Assembly: GCA_021816545.1 (NCBI GenBank)
Contig: JAKAXP010000072.1
Span: 1 to 10,256 of the forward strand
Length of the DNA stretch: 10,256 bases
Direction: 5' to 3'
Source: Bacteroidota bacterium
GTDB lineage: Bacteria; Bacteroidota; Bacteroidia; Bacteroidales; VadinHA17
The notes under the pieces were generated by a model, which was given only the letters and a program-made list of their open reading frames with translations, had not been told where the DNA came from and made no database searches. This document shows positions 1 through 6,153 of the stretch, in pieces (position 1 is the first letter of the stretch; every line of letters starts with the position of its first letter). The translations under genes were made by a program, and so were the position numbers.

Positions 1-248
1 CGATCTCTTGAATACCCGATACCCGAGGAGAAGCCAAGAACCTTGCCGTAATACATGTACTCGGCCCCGATATTTGGTCCCGGTGCAGCAAATCCGGCAT
101 CATACCGGAATGTTTTTTTGGCGAACTCCATATATGGAATTGATACACCGGTGTTTGCACCGAAGACCGATTTTCGGACCTTCTCCTGGGCTTGGCTGTT
201 GGCGATCAGCAGGGTCAGCAACGCCAGGATGGCGAAGCATTTTTTCAT
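1..248 (-). CDS. Exported outer-membrane beta-barrel-type protein (partial, N-terminal 82 residues)
   Basis: The reading frame starts at the ATG at 248-246 and runs off the left edge, so only about 82 residues are visible. The first 20 residues form a clear signal peptide: MKK, a hydrophobic core of Leu, Ala and Ile, then NSQAQ with likely cleavage after SQA. The mature part is rich in Gly, Tyr and Phe with alternating short hydrophobic stretches (for example GANTGVSIPYMEF, NIGAEYMYYG, GFSSGIGYS). This is typical of small Bacteroidota outer-membrane beta-barrel (PorT/OmpW-like) proteins. That assignment is inferred from composition, since no specific family motif is visible. The start overlaps the stop of the upstream radical SAM gene in an ATGA, so translation is probably coupled. 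A lipid-free periplasmic protein is the main alternative. Confidence 0.6.
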   Translation of the reverse strand, partial: MKKCFAILALLTLLIANSQAQEKVRKSVFGANTGVSIPYMEFAKKTFRYDAGFAAPGPNIGAEYMYYGKVLGFSSGIGYSRD

Positions 249-985
249 TTCAGTATTTTTAGGCGTGTCGAGAGGAAGCGGCTGACTATGGCCGACTGCT
301 CATCGTAAAATTTCTTGTAATCCGCATACTCTTTGACAATATTATTGTAGTTCCATCCACCGAACCAGATCTCATCAGCAAATTCAACTGTCTCAAGGAG
401 CTCAGACAGGTTCTGGTTGATGATGTTGGGTGTGGGATACGGTTCGATGTGCACCAATGTTGTGCAGCCCAGGTCGTGAAGTTCGCGCAGGGCTCCAATA
501 CGGTTGCTGTACGGGGCAGCACCGGGCTCCCATTTCTTCCTGAAATCTTCATTAAGGGATACCAGGCTTATGCCCAGGGTGTTGTCCGGAGAGAACCTGG
601 AGGAGTCAGCCAGTTCTACCGGCATGATACCCTTTGTGAGGGTGGAACAGGTTATTCCGTATGAGTTGATAAGTTCGACAAGCCGGAGGGTCAGACCGGT
701 AACTTCCTGGTAACCGTACATAAAGGGATCAGTTGTCAGGCAGAGGTGGATGTTTTCCGGCCGGTTTCTCATCCTCTCCAGCTCTTTTCTGAGGAGTTCC
801 TCAGCATTGGCTACGAGGCTGGGATGGCACCAGTCGTCGTAGGTTTCAACGCGCCCGCGTGAATGTGCCATCATCCAGGCATAGCAAGGGTAACGGCATC
901 CGTGGCTGCATCCCTGTACATGATTGATACACCAGAAGCCGAGGCCGCTTTTGTAAAGCAGTGATTTTCGTGTGATTTCCTCCAT
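245..985 (-). CDS. SPL-like radical SAM protein with CX3CX3C motif
   Basis: The 246-residue protein resembles the spore photoproduct lyase/COG1533 branch of radical SAM enzymes. Visible marks are GCSHGCRYPCYAW near residues 25-37 (expected [4Fe-4S] ligands C26, C30 and C34), TTDPF near 84-88, a TKG after the third strand, and EPGAAPYSNRIGALRELH with the family-typical EPG/R pattern. The family normally has CX3CX2C (GCxHxCxYCYA). Here a Pro is inserted, giving CX3CX3C, and this is directly encoded. Extra cysteines occur at C19 and in HLCLTTD. The protein is shorter than Bacillus SplB, and its substrate is unknown, so a DNA-lesion lyase role should not be assumed. It starts 23 bp after the DUF3795 stop and overlaps the outer-membrane-type gene by 4 bp, so it is probably the middle gene of an operon. 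Confidence 0.8.
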   Translation of the reverse strand: MEEITRKSLLYKSGLGFWCINHVQGCSHGCRYPCYAWMMAHSRGRVETYDDWCHPSLVANAEELLRKELERMRNRPENIHLCLTTDPFMYGYQEVTGLTLRLVELINSYGITCSTLTKGIMPVELADSSRFSPDNTLGISLVSLNEDFRKKWEPGAAPYSNRIGALRELHDLGCTTLVHIEPYPTPNIINQNLSELLETVEFADEIWFGGWNYNNIVKEYADYKKFYDEQSAIVSRFLSTRLKILK

Positions 986-1008
986 TTCCGGCTGGGAGGC
1001 TGAAAAGG

Positions 1009-1302
1009 TTAGTTTGCCCCGGCCTTCAGCAGGTCAACCCTTACAGCAATCATCCTCTGGTGTTCCTCATCAGAGAGGGCAGGGTCTTTCATCTGCATGA
1101 AGGTTGCGCATGGCAGCTCAGCACAATCGCCGCAGTCTTTATAACCACGCTTGTTGACAGCGCAGTCGTACAGCGGGCATACTTTCGAGGGCATCATTTC
1201 AACTGCCCAGAAGGTGGCGCCTCTGACATTGCGGCAGCCGGCGCAGGTTTTGTTGTAGAACTCGCATTCATCGCATTTGAGTCCGCAGGTACTAAGGATC
1301 AT
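1009..1302 (-). CDS. DUF3795 Cys-rich small protein
   Basis: This is a 97-residue protein beginning MILSTCGLKCDECEFY, the N-terminal signature of DUF3795 (CGLxCxxC near the start, followed by a CxxC such as CAGC). Ten cysteines are visible, at about residues 6, 10, 13, 20, 23, 42, 47, 57, 60 and 65, which suggests binding of zinc or an iron-sulfur cluster. The biochemical function of the family is unknown. I chose the ATG at 1302 because family members begin two to five residues before CGL. A TTG at 1323 would add seven residues and has no better support. No Shine-Dalgarno is visible, as is usual in Bacteroidota. It is the first gene of a likely operon with the SPL-like radical SAM gene 23 bp downstream. 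A maturation, sensing or electron-transfer partnership is possible but is inference. Confidence 0.82.
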   Translation of the reverse strand: MILSTCGLKCDECEFYNKTCAGCRNVRGATFWAVEMMPSKVCPLYDCAVNKRGYKDCGDCAELPCATFMQMKDPALSDEEHQRMIAVRVDLLKAGAN

Positions 1303-1451
1303 GGCTTTGATAATTTGATGCAATTTAAGCAGATTCCGGTTCCCGGGGCATAAAAAATTCCATGTAAATTAATCTGCAGACCAGGTTCATTGTCGCTGAT
1401 GTGGAAAATGATCAGCAGCCGGAACATGCGAGGTTCATTTCGAGGGTAACT

Positions 1452-1494
1452 ATCCCCAGACTGCCTGACTCTGCTGGCGGCAGTAACGGGGGAT
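1452..1494. terminator. Imperfect hairpin between the DCC and DUF3795 genes
   Basis: ATCCCC (1452-1457) pairs with GGGGAT (1489-1494), and ACTGCC (1460-1465) pairs with GGCAGT (1479-1484). The two stems are separated by a small internal loop, and the end loop has 13 nt. This gives 12 base pairs in total. It lies 25 nt past the stop of the DCC gene and 150 nt before DUF3795, on the minus strand. No T-tract follows on either strand, so termination is only one reading. An RNA structure in a shared transcript is another. Confidence 0.35.
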
Positions 1495-1518
1495 TCACCT
1501 TTGTCAGGGGTATCCGGC

Positions 1519-1878
1519 TTATGGCCAGCTTCTGCTTCCCGCAGTCAGGCGGTGCCGGTTGCGCGCTATAAGCCGGTAGAAAAAATCACGAAAGCCGGAA
1601 GGGATGAGCAGCAATACCTTTGCAAGGCGCCATGCCCCGCCAAGTTCACCCACTATTTTCAGCACCGCTGACGAACGAACCTCAATCCCTTCACCGCTGT
1701 CATAAACCACCGTGTCAGGGTCATCTTCACGGAGTCCTGAAGACCGAAGCATATTCCTCCCCTCCTCCGACTGCAACGGCACAAACCGGAACTGGTTCCT
1801 CCTGTCATGCCTGCGGATGAACCTCACCTGGCTGCTGCAGAAGCCACACTCACCGTCATATAAAACAGTACCTCCCAT
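1519..1878 (-). CDS. DCC-family thiol-disulfide oxidoreductase (DUF393/YuxK-like)
   Basis: The 119-residue protein carries the DCC signature right after the start: VLYDGECGFCSSQVRFI, with D8, C11 and C14 forming DGxCxxC. A PLQSEEGR segment follows near 34-41, then a D-x-VVYD strand near 54-60. The C-terminal LLIPSGFRDFFYRLIARNRHR block (about 89-110) closely matches the family pattern of IP..lrD..Y..iA.nR. The fold is thioredoxin-like and a cytosolic disulfide-exchange role is predicted, although physiological substrates are poorly known. An in-frame TAA two codons upstream fixes the start at 1878. The C-terminus is short and lacks the extra Cys that some relatives carry after the nR motif. 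It sits 68 bp downstream of the MBL lipoprotein gene on the same strand and may be read from the same transcript. Confidence 0.85.
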   Translation of the reverse strand: MGGTVLYDGECGFCSSQVRFIRRHDRRNQFRFVPLQSEEGRNMLRSSGLREDDPDTVVYDSGEGIEVRSSAVLKIVGELGGAWRLAKVLLLIPSGFRDFFYRLIARNRHRLTAGSRSWP

Positions 1879-1946
1879 ACATTAGAAACATGAAACCGCA
1901 ATTAATTGTTCCGGGGGCAGCCTGCGGAGAATGGTTCCGGGAAGAT

Positions 1947-2792
1947 TCAGTTGAAAATTATTTTATTCCCGGCACCCAGTTCAAAATAGTTTTCGCCAAA
2001 GGCCTCACGGAACATCCCGATCTGCATTTCACCTGTGCAGTGTGTGGCACCGCACCTTACCACGCCAAGCGATTTCATACCTGTGATGATCTCCTCCATT
2101 TCAGACCTGGATTTGTCCATCAGATGGAAACCCCCGAAAACCGCAATGATATTCTTGTTGAATGTCTGCTTTATCTCCGTGAGCATCCTCACTATTCCAG
2201 GATGGGCACAGCCGGTCATTACAACCAGTCCATCCCTTGTGTCGAGTACCAGGCACTGTTCGGCAATCTGAAAATCAAACTCCCCGGATGTGTACAGGTT
2301 ATTGCATATCATGGCGGCATCCCTGACGAGGAGGGGTTTATAGCCTTCTTTTGCCAGCGAGGATATGACCGAACGGCTAAATGAATGTGGAATTATCACA
2401 GGTATGCCGGTTTTCATTGCGGAAAATGCAGAGAATCCGCCCATATGGTCTTGATGCTCATGTGAAAATGCCAGGAGACCTATTGATTGTGCACCAATTC
2501 CTGTCTTCAGGAAATTTGAACTGAAAACTTCCGGTTTGGTACCTGTATCGAAAAGTATAGTCTTATCAAGTCCTTCAATTATTGCCGAGTATCCCCAGTC
2601 AGACTTCATTCCTTCAGAATGAACATAATTGTCATAGATAACGGTGACTGTAACAGGGGCGGTAATTCCGCTTCCCGGTTTCAATGCAGAAAGATTACCC
2701 GGATTGTCAAGGTAAGGATAATCCTGCCCGCATCCGTTCAGCTGCAATACAATCAGAGCAGCAAAGGCACAAAAAGATTTCACTGTTTTCAT
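1947..2792 (-). CDS. MBL-fold metal-dependent hydrolase lipoprotein (COG1237-like)
   Basis: The 281-residue protein starts with a lipoprotein signal (hydrophobic residues 7-18, lipobox LNG-C21), so it is probably lipid-anchored in the cell envelope. The metallo-beta-lactamase core is complete: LFDTG at 80-84, SHEHQDHMGG with H111, H113, D115 and H116, TGCAHPG with H197, GGFHL with H223, and ATHCTG with H251. This set and order match COG1237, whose archaeal members are annotated as dihydropterin/beta-ribofuranosyl-aminobenzene phosphate synthase-like. No pterin genes are nearby, so the substrate is unknown and I would not transfer that name. Archaeal and clostridial relatives are usually cytosolic, so the lipobox is noteworthy. 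It is divergent from the (p)ppGpp hydrolase gene, and a plausible promoter lies just upstream. Confidence 0.85.
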   Translation of the reverse strand: MKTVKSFCAFAALIVLQLNGCGQDYPYLDNPGNLSALKPGSGITAPVTVTVIYDNYVHSEGMKSDWGYSAIIEGLDKTILFDTGTKPEVFSSNFLKTGIGAQSIGLLAFSHEHQDHMGGFSAFSAMKTGIPVIIPHSFSRSVISSLAKEGYKPLLVRDAAMICNNLYTSGEFDFQIAEQCLVLDTRDGLVVMTGCAHPGIVRMLTEIKQTFNKNIIAVFGGFHLMDKSRSEMEEIITGMKSLGVVRCGATHCTGEMQIGMFREAFGENYFELGAGNKIIFN

Positions 2793-2810
2793 GGTTTCAT
2801 TTTCTCAATG

Positions 2811-2841
2811 TAAAGTTAGGTACCGGGACGAGGCAAGTCAA
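2811..2841 (-). promoter_or_regulatory. Candidate Bacteroidota promoter for the MBL lipoprotein
   Basis: On the minus strand a TTG (2841-2839) is followed after 20 bp by TAACTTTA (2818-2811). The latter matches seven of eight positions of the Bacteroides -7 box TAnnTTTG. The start codon lies 18 nt after the box, implying a very short leader. This is sequence similarity only. Confidence 0.4.
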
Positions 2842-3026
2842 GTAAAGACTGGGAAGTACGACCCCGAAAATAAATCCAGGATGCCGGTATCGCGGCCTGG
2901 TAATCAGGCTTTGCAAAAAAACTACAATGACCGTGTTCTAAAGATTTCGAATAATGACTTTTTTTGTTCTGTAAAATGTCAGCAAATTTTTCATTATCTT
3001 CAACCAGTCTAACTCTTCAACTCTAT

Positions 3027-3569
3027 ATGGCTGATATTCAGACAATTTATCAGGAGACAATAAAATTTGCAGCGGAAAAACACGGTGCGCAGAAGGTAAA
3101 AGGATCGAAAATCCCTTATGTTGTTCATCTGAGCAATGTTGCAATGGAGATTTTCATGGCTGCCCGCAAGACTCACGGTTTTGACCTCGGATATGCCCTT
3201 CAGCTGGCCTTGCTTCATGACACGATAGAGGACACTCAGACCACCCGCCAGGAGATTGAAATGGTCTTCGGAAAGGATATTGCCGACGGTGTATGGGCGC
3301 TGACAGGTGACCCGAAACTCCTTAAGGATTACAGGCTGTCAGACAGCCTTGCGAAGATAAGGAAGTGTCCGCGTGAGGCAGGAGCAGTAAAGCTGGCTGA
3401 CCGGATAACCAATCTCCAGGCGCCGCCTAAGAGCTGGACCAAAAGCCATATAAGGGATTTCCTGTACGATGCCCAGCAGATACTCAAGGCCCTTCACGGC
3501 GCCAACGAGTATCTGGAGAAGAGGCTGGAGCAGAAAATAGCCGAATACAGCAAATATTCGGGTGAATAA
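3027..3569 (+). CDS. MESH1-like small alarmone hydrolase, (p)ppGpp 3'-pyrophosphohydrolase-type HD protein
   Basis: The 180-residue protein has the full HD set of RelA/SpoT and MESH1 hydrolases: PYVVHLSNVA with H34, ALLHDTIEDT with H64, D65, E68 and D69, and VKLADRITNL with D125 and N129. The spacing is close to that of human MESH1 (H35, H61/D62, E65/D66, D122, N126), and so is the length. There is no synthetase, TGS or ACT domain. The expected reaction is Mn-dependent removal of the 3'-diphosphate from ppGpp or pppGpp. NADPH dephosphorylation, known for MESH1, is also possible. I chose the ATG at 3027 because the homologous region begins about seven residues later. An upstream TTG at 2964 would add 21 residues with no family similarity. 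The gene is monocistronic, divergent from the MBL gene and convergent with the WG-repeat gene. Confidence 0.87.
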   Translation: MADIQTIYQETIKFAAEKHGAQKVKGSKIPYVVHLSNVAMEIFMAARKTHGFDLGYALQLALLHDTIEDTQTTRQEIEMVFGKDIADGVWALTGDPKLLKDYRLSDSLAKIRKCPREAGAVKLADRITNLQAPPKSWTKSHIRDFLYDAQQILKALHGANEYLEKRLEQKIAEYSKYSGE

Positions 3570-3572
3570 CCT

Positions 3573-3594
3573 CACCGGCAGGTTCTGCCAGGTG
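3573..3594 (+). terminator. Short hairpin directly after the alarmone hydrolase stop
   Basis: CACC plus GGCAG (3573-3581) pairs with CTGCC and GGTG (3585-3594) around a three-base GTT loop. The stem is nine base pairs with a single bulged A, and it begins four bases after the TAA. No T-run follows, so it may act as a weak terminator or a 3'-end stabiliser in this convergent spacer. Confidence 0.4.
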
Positions 3595-3639
3595 CCTGAT
3601 GCCGGCCGGATCGCAGCAGACATCAGTACAAATACCTGA

Positions 3640-5250
3640 TCAGTTTGTATAGTCTCTCTTGCCCCTGATGGTGTAGTTTTTTCCGTCAGCCATATTTACG
3701 TAGATCGTCAGCTCATCAGCCTTTACCTTGTAAATGCCCCAGGCTGACTCCACCCCGGTTTCGACCTTTACTATTCCCTGCGGGTTGTTGAGGATGAATC
3801 CTTCCTTTTCAATCTTGCCCATTGTAAAGCCGGTTGAGCCCAGGTCACCGTAGGAAACAGTGAAGTCAAACGTCCCGGTGAAGGTATGGAGGTAACCGTC
3901 ACCCACAAGCCCGTCGAGTGTGGCCTCCTGCTTGAATTCAAGCTTCACGATTCCATTGCCCTGGTCTGTGATGCGGAAATATTCGCCGAAGTTGTTCAGC
4001 GGTGACCTGTACCTGTTTCCGTTCTGGTCTGTCATATCGAAGTTGGCATAGTTGCCAATGATGTACTTTGGGTAGTCTTCGGCCTTAGGCTTGAAGAGCT
4101 CCTCAACGGAAGCCACTGTTGTGTACTGCCTGTAGACATCCGAGTAGCTGACTCCGTTGAAGTTCACATAGGTATAAACCGGATCTTCGTATGTGTAGAG
4201 CAGCCAGCCGGGCAGGACCTCATCATCATTCAACACTTTGTAGGCAATGGGCAGGACCTGTTTGCCAGTCTTGTCGATAATTCCGGAATATGTTACAAAG
4301 TTATTCCCCTCCATATCCGACCTGCTTACCAGGGCCCATCCGTTTTTAAAATCACCGGCACTCTCGTACTTGAAAGGAATGGCCATTTTGCCGGTCTTGT
4401 CAATGAATCCGACCAAATCATCCTTTTCGATATTTGCAAGCCCGTCACTGAAAACCGTATAGTACATTTCATCGCACTTGAGGTTTATTACCGGTTTGCC
4501 GGTTTTGTCAATGAACATCTGTTTCTTACCGTCCTTGACAAAGGCAAGGCCTTCGGAGAAGACTGTGACGCTTGTGAAGTCAAACGGTATCACCACCTTT
4601 CCGGTTTTATCGAGGAACCCCTGCTTCTTTCCTTTAGTGGCTCCCACAAGACCTTCTCTGTACTCCTCGAAATATGTGTAATCCTTCAGGTCAGCAATGA
4701 TCTTTCCCTGGGGATCGATGAATGCTGCACCCTCATCCGGACGGAATACAATGGCAAAGCCGTCATGAAAATCGCGGGCAGAGGTGAACTTGAAATCAAT
4801 TACCTGATTTCCCTTTACGTCAACATAACCGTACCGGTCGCCTGACTTTATGAATGCCCTCCCCTCTGAGAAGCGGAATTTATCATACTTGTCGTAATCA
4901 TATTTACACGGCACTACCTCTTCACCATAGCTGTCAATGAATCCTATCCTGTCATCCTTTGAAAGGACAGCAGCAAAACCTTCACTGAATGGGTAGATTT
5001 TTTTGTATTTGCACTCCACAACGAACTGTCCCCGTGGGTTTATCACGCCGTACAAGCCGTTGTCCCTGACAATTGCCAGGGCGTTATAGAACAGGCCGGC
5101 CTCCTCAAACTGGGGAAAGATGACTGATTTCTTATACCAGTCGCAATACCCCCAGTCCTTGCCGATAGGGTTGAAATAAGGCACGAGGTCCTGTGCGGAC
5201 AGATTCAGCAGCAGCAGTCCGGCCAGCAGGCCAAGAAATAGCTTTTTCAT
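3640..5250 (-). CDS. Secreted WG-repeat protein
   Basis: The 536-residue protein has a signal peptide (MKKLFLGLLAGLLLLNLSAQ, likely cut after SA). It then has about nine WG-type repeats starting near residues 33, 67, 102, 140, 175, 210, 244, 280 and 322. Each runs as x-G-[FYV]-I-D-x-x-G-K-x-V-I-P-x-x-[FY], then an acidic/aromatic bridge, then F-S-[ED]-G-x-A. Repeats 6 to 9 share IDKTGK and are nearly identical at DNA level, visible as recurring stretches near 4260, 4390, 4500 and 4600. In repeats 5 and 7 the glycine of the WG position is replaced (AA and QM). Residues 350-536 form a separate, Gly-rich and aromatic beta-type domain that I do not recognise. WG proteins are common in Bacteroidota, and their ligands are mostly unknown. 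The location is probably periplasm or cell surface. The gene is alone on its strand between divergent and convergent neighbours. Confidence 0.88.
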   Translation of the reverse strand: MKKLFLGLLAGLLLLNLSAQDLVPYFNPIGKDWGYCDWYKKSVIFPQFEEAGLFYNALAIVRDNGLYGVINPRGQFVVECKYKKIYPFSEGFAAVLSKDDRIGFIDSYGEEVVPCKYDYDKYDKFRFSEGRAFIKSGDRYGYVDVKGNQVIDFKFTSARDFHDGFAIVFRPDEGAAFIDPQGKIIADLKDYTYFEEYREGLVGATKGKKQGFLDKTGKVVIPFDFTSVTVFSEGLAFVKDGKKQMFIDKTGKPVINLKCDEMYYTVFSDGLANIEKDDLVGFIDKTGKMAIPFKYESAGDFKNGWALVSRSDMEGNNFVTYSGIIDKTGKQVLPIAYKVLNDDEVLPGWLLYTYEDPVYTYVNFNGVSYSDVYRQYTTVASVEELFKPKAEDYPKYIIGNYANFDMTDQNGNRYRSPLNNFGEYFRITDQGNGIVKLEFKQEATLDGLVGDGYLHTFTGTFDFTVSYGDLGSTGFTMGKIEKEGFILNNPQGIVKVETGVESAWGIYKVKADELTIYVNMADGKNYTIRGKRDYTN

Positions 5251-5262
5251 AGATCAGAATAA

Positions 5263-5286
5263 TTAAGAGATTATTTAAGGGATTAT
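5263..5286. repeat. Two-copy 12-bp tandem repeat upstream of the WG-repeat gene
   Basis: TTAAGAGATTAT (5263-5274) is followed immediately by TTAAGGGATTAT (5275-5286), 11 of 12 bases identical, and then a partial TTTTAAA. It lies 13 to 36 nt before the WG start codon. It could be a regulator site with roughly helical-turn spacing, or simple AT-rich sequence in the leader. Confidence 0.5.
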
Positions 5287-5473
5287 TTTAAATGTGGCGG
5301 TATAAACAGAATTAATACGGTAACTGATCAAGTTATATACTAACTCAAAATTACCCATCGGAATTATTTGCCGGGTTGATGTCTTATATGTTTTATAGCA
5401 CTAATTGCAGACCGGGCAGACTTCATCAGGGCTCACCGAAGGGTATTTCAGGGCATGGTCACTCCTTCTTTCC

Positions 5474-5510
5474 GGTTTCCCGGGAATGGGTAAGTCGGGC
5501 CCGGTAAACT
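5474..5510 (+). promoter_or_regulatory. GC-rich imperfect hairpin in the region before the SOUL gene
   Basis: GTTTCCCGGG (5475-5484) pairs with CCCGGTAAAC (5500-5509), leaving one C/T mismatch and a 15-nt loop. The left arm also holds the palindrome TTCCCGGGAA (5477-5486), and the right part holds CGGGCCCG (5496-5503). It ends 50 nt before the start codon. It may be an RNA structure in the leader or an operator pair. Confidence 0.35.
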
Positions 5511-5559
5511 ATCTGCCTGCCTGTTTGTTTAATGTTCAATAAACCATATCAACCGGTCA

Positions 5560-6153
5560 ATGAAAAAAATATGGCAGGTAATATTAACAGTATCGGCGCT
5601 CATGGCGCTGCAATCATTTACAGTCATGGCATTTGGAGAAACTGAAAAGCAGAAATACACCGTTGTCAGACAGGAGAAGGAATTTGAAATAAGGTTCTAC
5701 CCTTCAGCCATCCTGGCCACGGTATATTCAGACTCAAAAACATACAGGGAACTGGCATATCCGGGGTTCAGTAAACTGGCCGGATATATCTTCGGCGGAA
5801 ATAAAACAGACACGAAGATCTCGATGACATCGCCGGTGCATATGGATATGAATGAGGCTTCGATGAGCTTCGTTATGCCATCTGCCTACACTGAGGAGTC
5901 ACTTCCGGCACCGGATGATCCGGAAGTTAAGCTCGAACGAACAGAAGATGTGTACGTTGCGGCGATCCGCTTTGGCGGTTATGCTTCTGACAGGGACATT
6001 GTCAAATATTCGGAAAAACTCAAATCGCTGCTCAGTGAAAAAGGGATCGGGTGGTACGGCAACTTCAGGTACCTGGGTTACAATCCGCCCTTCCAGCCAT
6101 TCGGCAGGCGAAACGAGATCATAGTGAACGTGAAATGGAAGGATTCTGAATGA
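5560..6153 (+). CDS. Exported SOUL-family heme-binding protein
   Basis: The 197-residue protein has an N-terminal signal or anchor (hydrophobic residues 5-24, possible cleavage after VMA) and then a complete SOUL domain. The blocks in order are KYTVVRQEKEFEIRFYPSA (about 32-50), F-SKLAGYIFGGN (70-81), ISMTSPVHM (87-95), MSFVMPSAY (102-110), and YNPPFQPFGRRNEIIV (174-189). SOUL proteins bind heme or other tetrapyrroles in vertebrates, but bacterial roles are poorly established. The predicted location is the periplasm or the outer face of the inner membrane. Its stop overlaps the ATG of the YyaL-like gene in an ATGA (6150-6153), which suggests translational coupling and a shared role. No heme-ligand His can be assigned with confidence from sequence alone. 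Confidence 0.88.
   Translation: MKKIWQVILTVSALMALQSFTVMAFGETEKQKYTVVRQEKEFEIRFYPSAILATVYSDSKTYRELAYPGFSKLAGYIFGGNKTDTKISMTSPVHMDMNEASMSFVMPSAYTEESLPAPDDPEVKLERTEDVYVAAIRFGGYASDRDIVKYSEKLKSLLSEKGIGWYGNFRYLGYNPPFQPFGRRNEIIVNVKWKDSE

Larger units (their letters stand above)
5251..5559. other. Divergent intergenic spacer between WG-repeat and SOUL genes
   Basis: This 309-bp spacer must hold both promoters. The WG side (5251-5400) is AT-rich and contains a 12-bp tandem repeat. The SOUL side (5400-5559) is more GC-rich and contains an imperfect hairpin. A TATGTTTT at 5387-5394 resembles a plus-strand -7 box, with TTTG 16 bp upstream, which is shorter than the usual spacing. I see no open reading frame of coding character and no RNA gene here. 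Confidence 0.5.

Noticed and set aside
1325..1363. 12-codon minus-strand open frame just before DUF3795, as a possible leader peptide
   Set aside because: It is too short to judge, has no run of regulatory codons, and no attenuator-like hairpin follows it.
1383..1439. AGGTTCATT repeated at 1383 and 1431
   Set aside because: Two 9-bp copies 48 bp apart with no other structure are weak evidence for a regulatory site.
1890..2384. 164-residue plus-strand open frame
   Set aside because: It is the complement of the MBL gene, which has a full set of metal-binding motifs. The plus-strand translation shows no family features.
2964..3026. N-terminal extension of the alarmone hydrolase from a TTG
   Set aside because: The added 21 residues do not resemble the family, and the ATG at 3027 gives the usual MESH1 length.
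3622..3649. Small inverted repeats (TACAAA/TTTGTA and ATCAG/CTGAT) at the WG-repeat stop
   Set aside because: The arms are only five or six AT-rich base pairs with mutually exclusive pairings, so this is not a convincing terminator.
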